From positions 1 to 64,000 of the forward strand of contig NZ_RKKU01000002.1 in NCBI RefSeq assembly GCF_003797945.1: 64,000 nt of DNA, in the 5' to 3' direction. The notes under the pieces were generated by a model that was not told the origin of the DNA, did no database searches, and saw nothing but the letters and a program-made list of their open reading frames with translations. The stretch comes from Pseudomonas neustonica (GTDB lineage: Bacteria > Pseudomonadota > Gammaproteobacteria > Pseudomonadales > Pseudomonadaceae). The position numbers and the translations under genes are program-made. This document shows, piece by piece, positions 60,993 to 64,000 of the stretch (position 1 is the stretch's first letter; every line of letters starts with the position of its first letter).

Positions 60993-61067
60993 GCCGAAGG
61001 CGGGATGTAGCGATGCTGCATCCCGCATCGTGCGATCCGGCCAAGGGCAAACCTGGAAAGGTGTGAC

Positions 61068-61931
61068 ATGGCAGGCGCAAAAGAGATTCGCGGTAAAATC
61101 GCGAGCATTAAAAGTACGCAGAAGATTACCAGCGCCATGGAAAAGGTGGCTGTCAGCAAAATGCGCAGAGCACAACAGCGCATGGCTGAAAGCCGTCCCT
61201 ACGCTGAGCGTATCCAGCAGGTGATTGGTCATCTGGCCAACGCCAACCCGGAGTATCGCCATCCGTTCATGCAAGAGCGTGAAGTCAAGCGGGTGGGTTA
61301 CATCGTGGTGAGCACGGATCGTGGTCTCTGCGGTGGTCTGAACACTAACCTGTTCAAGGCCCTGGTCAACAGCATGAAAGAGTGGCGTGACCGCAACGTT
61401 GAAACCGAGCTCTGTGTGATCGGTAGCAAAGGCGCTTCGTTCTTTCGCAGCTACGGCGGAAACGTTGTCGCGGCCATCAGCAACCTTGGCGAGAAGCCTG
61501 CGTTGAATGATCTGATTGGTAGCGTCAAGGTGATGCTGGATGGCTATAACGAAGGTCGCATCGACCGTCTGTACCTGGTCTCAAACGGCTTCGTCAACAC
61601 GATGGTTCAGCAACCCAAGGTGGAACAAATGATTCCGCTGGTGGCCTCCGATGACGAGGGTGCACAAAAGGGGACCTGGGACTATCTTTACGAGCCCGAT
61701 GCCCGGGAACTGCTGGATGGCCTGCTGGTTCGTTATATCGAATCCCAGACCTACCAGGCAGTGGTCGAAAACAACGCCTGTGAGCAAGCCGCGCGTATGA
61801 TCGCAATGAAGAACGCGACCGACAACGCCGGTGAGATCATCGACAGTCTGCAGCTTATTTATAACAAAGCTCGTCAGTCAGCGATCACTCAGGAAATTTC
61901 GGAAATCGTCGGCGGCGCCGCCGCGGTTTGA
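61068..61931 (+). CDS. atpG: ATP synthase F1 subunit gamma
   Basis: A 287-residue central rotor shaft. The N-terminal helix [22 protein letters not shown] and the C-terminal helix [36 protein letters not shown] form the coiled coil inside the F1 ring; the middle Rossmann-like domain has [13 protein letters not shown]. There is a 75-bp gap after atpA. Confidence 0.97.
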   Translation: MAGAKEIRGKIASIKSTQKITSAMEKVAVSKMRRAQQRMAESRPYAERIQQVIGHLANANPEYRHPFMQEREVKRVGYIVVSTDRGLCGGLNTNLFKALVNSMKEWRDRNVETELCVIGSKGASFFRSYGGNVVAAISNLGEKPALNDLIGSVKVMLDGYNEGRIDRLYLVSNGFVNTMVQQPKVEQMIPLVASDDEGAQKGTWDYLYEPDARELLDGLLVRYIESQTYQAVVENNACEQAARMIAMKNATDNAGEIIDSLQLIYNKARQSAITQEISEIVGGAAAV

Positions 61932-61969
61932 CGCGACCCGGTAAAACGGGAACGGTTTCAACCATTTAG

Positions 61970-63358
<1,389 letters not shown>

Positions 63359-63362
63359 TGGG

Positions 63363-63384
63363 TGCGTCCCCGCGAGGGGACGCA
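63363..63384 (+). other. Hairpin between atpD and atpC
   Basis: A perfect 9-bp stem TGCGTCCCC/GGGGACGCA with a GCGA loop starts 4 bp past the atpD stop and ends 16 bp before the atpC start. GNRA-type loops make very stable hairpins. It has no T run, so it more likely limits 3' decay or tunes atpC translation than terminates. Confidence 0.65.
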
Positions 63385-63400
63385 AAACCGAGGCAAAACA

Positions 63401-63844
63401 ATGGCTATGACAGTGCACTGCGATATCGTAAGCGCGGAAGAAGAGCTGTTTTCAGGCCTGGTTGAGCGCGTGATAGCACACGGTAACCTGGGTGATCTGG
63501 GCATTATGCCCGGCCACGCACCGCTGCTAACCGACCTCAAGCCAGGCCCCGTTCGGGTGATCAAACAGGATGGTAGCGAGGAGGTGTTTTACATCTCTGG
63601 CGGCTTCCTGGAAGTACAGCCCAGCGTGGTCAAAGTGCTCGCCGACACAGCGGTACGTGCCGGTGACATTGACGAAGCAGCTGCTCTGGAAGCAAAGAAA
63701 GCCGCAGAAGCGGCTCTCAACGAGAAGGGTGCCGAGTTCGATTACGGTTCGGCTTCTGCTCGTCTTGCCGAAGCGGCAGCGCAACTGCGCACCGTGCAGG
63801 AACTTCGCAAGAAATACGGTGGACCAGCGAGCAACAATCGCTGA
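63401..63844 (+). CDS. atpC: ATP synthase F1 subunit epsilon
   Basis: A 147-residue rotor subunit with an N-terminal beta sandwich ([21 protein letters not shown], then [19 protein letters not shown]) and a C-terminal helical hairpin (about residues 90-140) that inhibits hydrolysis. The ATG at 63401 follows CGAGG and matches family starts; an earlier frame runs through the upstream hairpin. It is the last gene of the operon. Confidence 0.96.
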   Translation: MAMTVHCDIVSAEEELFSGLVERVIAHGNLGDLGIMPGHAPLLTDLKPGPVRVIKQDGSEEVFYISGGFLEVQPSVVKVLADTAVRAGDIDEAAALEAKKAAEAALNEKGAEFDYGSASARLAEAAAQLRTVQELRKKYGGPASNNR

Positions 63845-63854
63845 GTTTTCCAAC

Positions 63855-63888
63855 AATAAAAAAGGCAGCTTCGGCTGCCTTTTTTATT
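63855..63888 (+). terminator. Terminator of the atp operon
   Basis: A 15-bp perfect stem with arms AATAAAAAAGGCAGC and GCTGCCTTTTTTATT around a TTCG loop, 10 bp after the atpC stop. It works in either direction. Confidence 0.95.
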
Positions 63889-63890
63889 GC

Positions 63891-63946
63891 CCTCAAGCCT
63901 CAAGCCTCAAGCCTCAAGCCTCAAGCTGAAAGCTGAAAGCTGAAAG
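63891..63946. repeat. 7-bp tandem repeats
   Basis: Five copies of CCTCAAG (63891-63925) are followed directly by three copies of CTGAAAG (63926-63946). Such short variable repeats after terminators are common in Pseudomonas; copy number is likely to vary between strains. Nothing else is recognised to the end of the window. Confidence 0.9.
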
Positions 63947-64000
63947 CTAGAAGCCCACCCAAAGTTCAAATAGAGCTTGACTGGTCAAACCCGGCCGCCA

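Noticed and set aside
63891-63946. CRISPR array
   Set aside because: The repeats are 7 bp and contiguous with no spacers.

Overview
This window is the chromosomal replication-origin region of a gammaproteobacterium of the Pseudomonas lineage. The gene order dnaA-dnaN-recF-gyrB on one side and rpmH-rnpA-yidD-yidC-mnmE ... mnmG-rsmG-parA-parB-atpIBEFHAGDC on the other, plus the block glyQS, tag, lipid A acyltransferase, PilZ, trkA, rsmB, fmt, def, LysM, dprA, tsaC, hemF, aroE, is the arrangement known from Pseudomonas aeruginosa on both sides of its origin. The DNA is moderately GC-rich. A marine or halotolerant Pseudomonas relative (Halopseudomonas / P. pertucinogena group) is possible, but that is only a guess.

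Layout. 1-6.7 kb: nucleobase and purine scavenging (2-oxoglutarate/Fe(II)-type oxygenase, 8-oxoguanine deaminase, orphan purine/nucleoside-binding lipoprotein-family protein) with a 1.1 kb non-coding repeat cluster, then a persulfide dioxygenase-rhodanese fusion. 6.9-12.1 kb: RND efflux adaptor and pump, pirin. 12.1-16.7 kb: a minus-strand core operon (aroE, hemF, tsaC, dprA, LysM protein). 16.9-22.6 kb: def, fmt, rsmB, trkA, trkH. 22.6-28.8 kb: PilZ, lipid A acyltransferase, tag, FKBP, MscS, a short threonine dehydratase and an autotransporter-type barrel. 29-34.7 kb: glyQS, gmhB, plsC, a PilT/PilU-type ATPase. 34.7-40.9 kb: gyrB-recF-dnaN-dnaA, with two perfect parS sites inside recF. 40.9-41.5 kb: oriC. 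41.5-45.4 kb: rpmH to mnmE. 45.4-51.4 kb: a minus-strand accessory block (ACR3, MFS exporter, codA-pucR-codB). 51.6-51.9 kb: a second oriC-like DnaA-box cluster. 52-63.9 kb: mnmG, rsmG, parAB and the complete ATP synthase operon.

Most notable. (1) The two DnaA-box clusters are 10.5 kb apart and have four boxes at exactly the same offsets (0, 62, 80 and 180 bp) and orientations, followed in both by an AT-rich tract. (2) Three nitrogen-salvage loci (8-oxoguanine deaminase, the BMP-family binding protein and codB-pucR-codA) each carry a sigma-54-type -24/-12 promoter, and the first two have NtrC-like dyads at typical enhancer distance. This suggests a nitrogen-limitation purine/pyrimidine scavenging regulon beside the origin. 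(3) The accessory block between mnmE and mnmG runs against the direction of replication, unlike the core genes that flank it.

All assignments are by reading translated sequence and DNA motifs; no database search was run.
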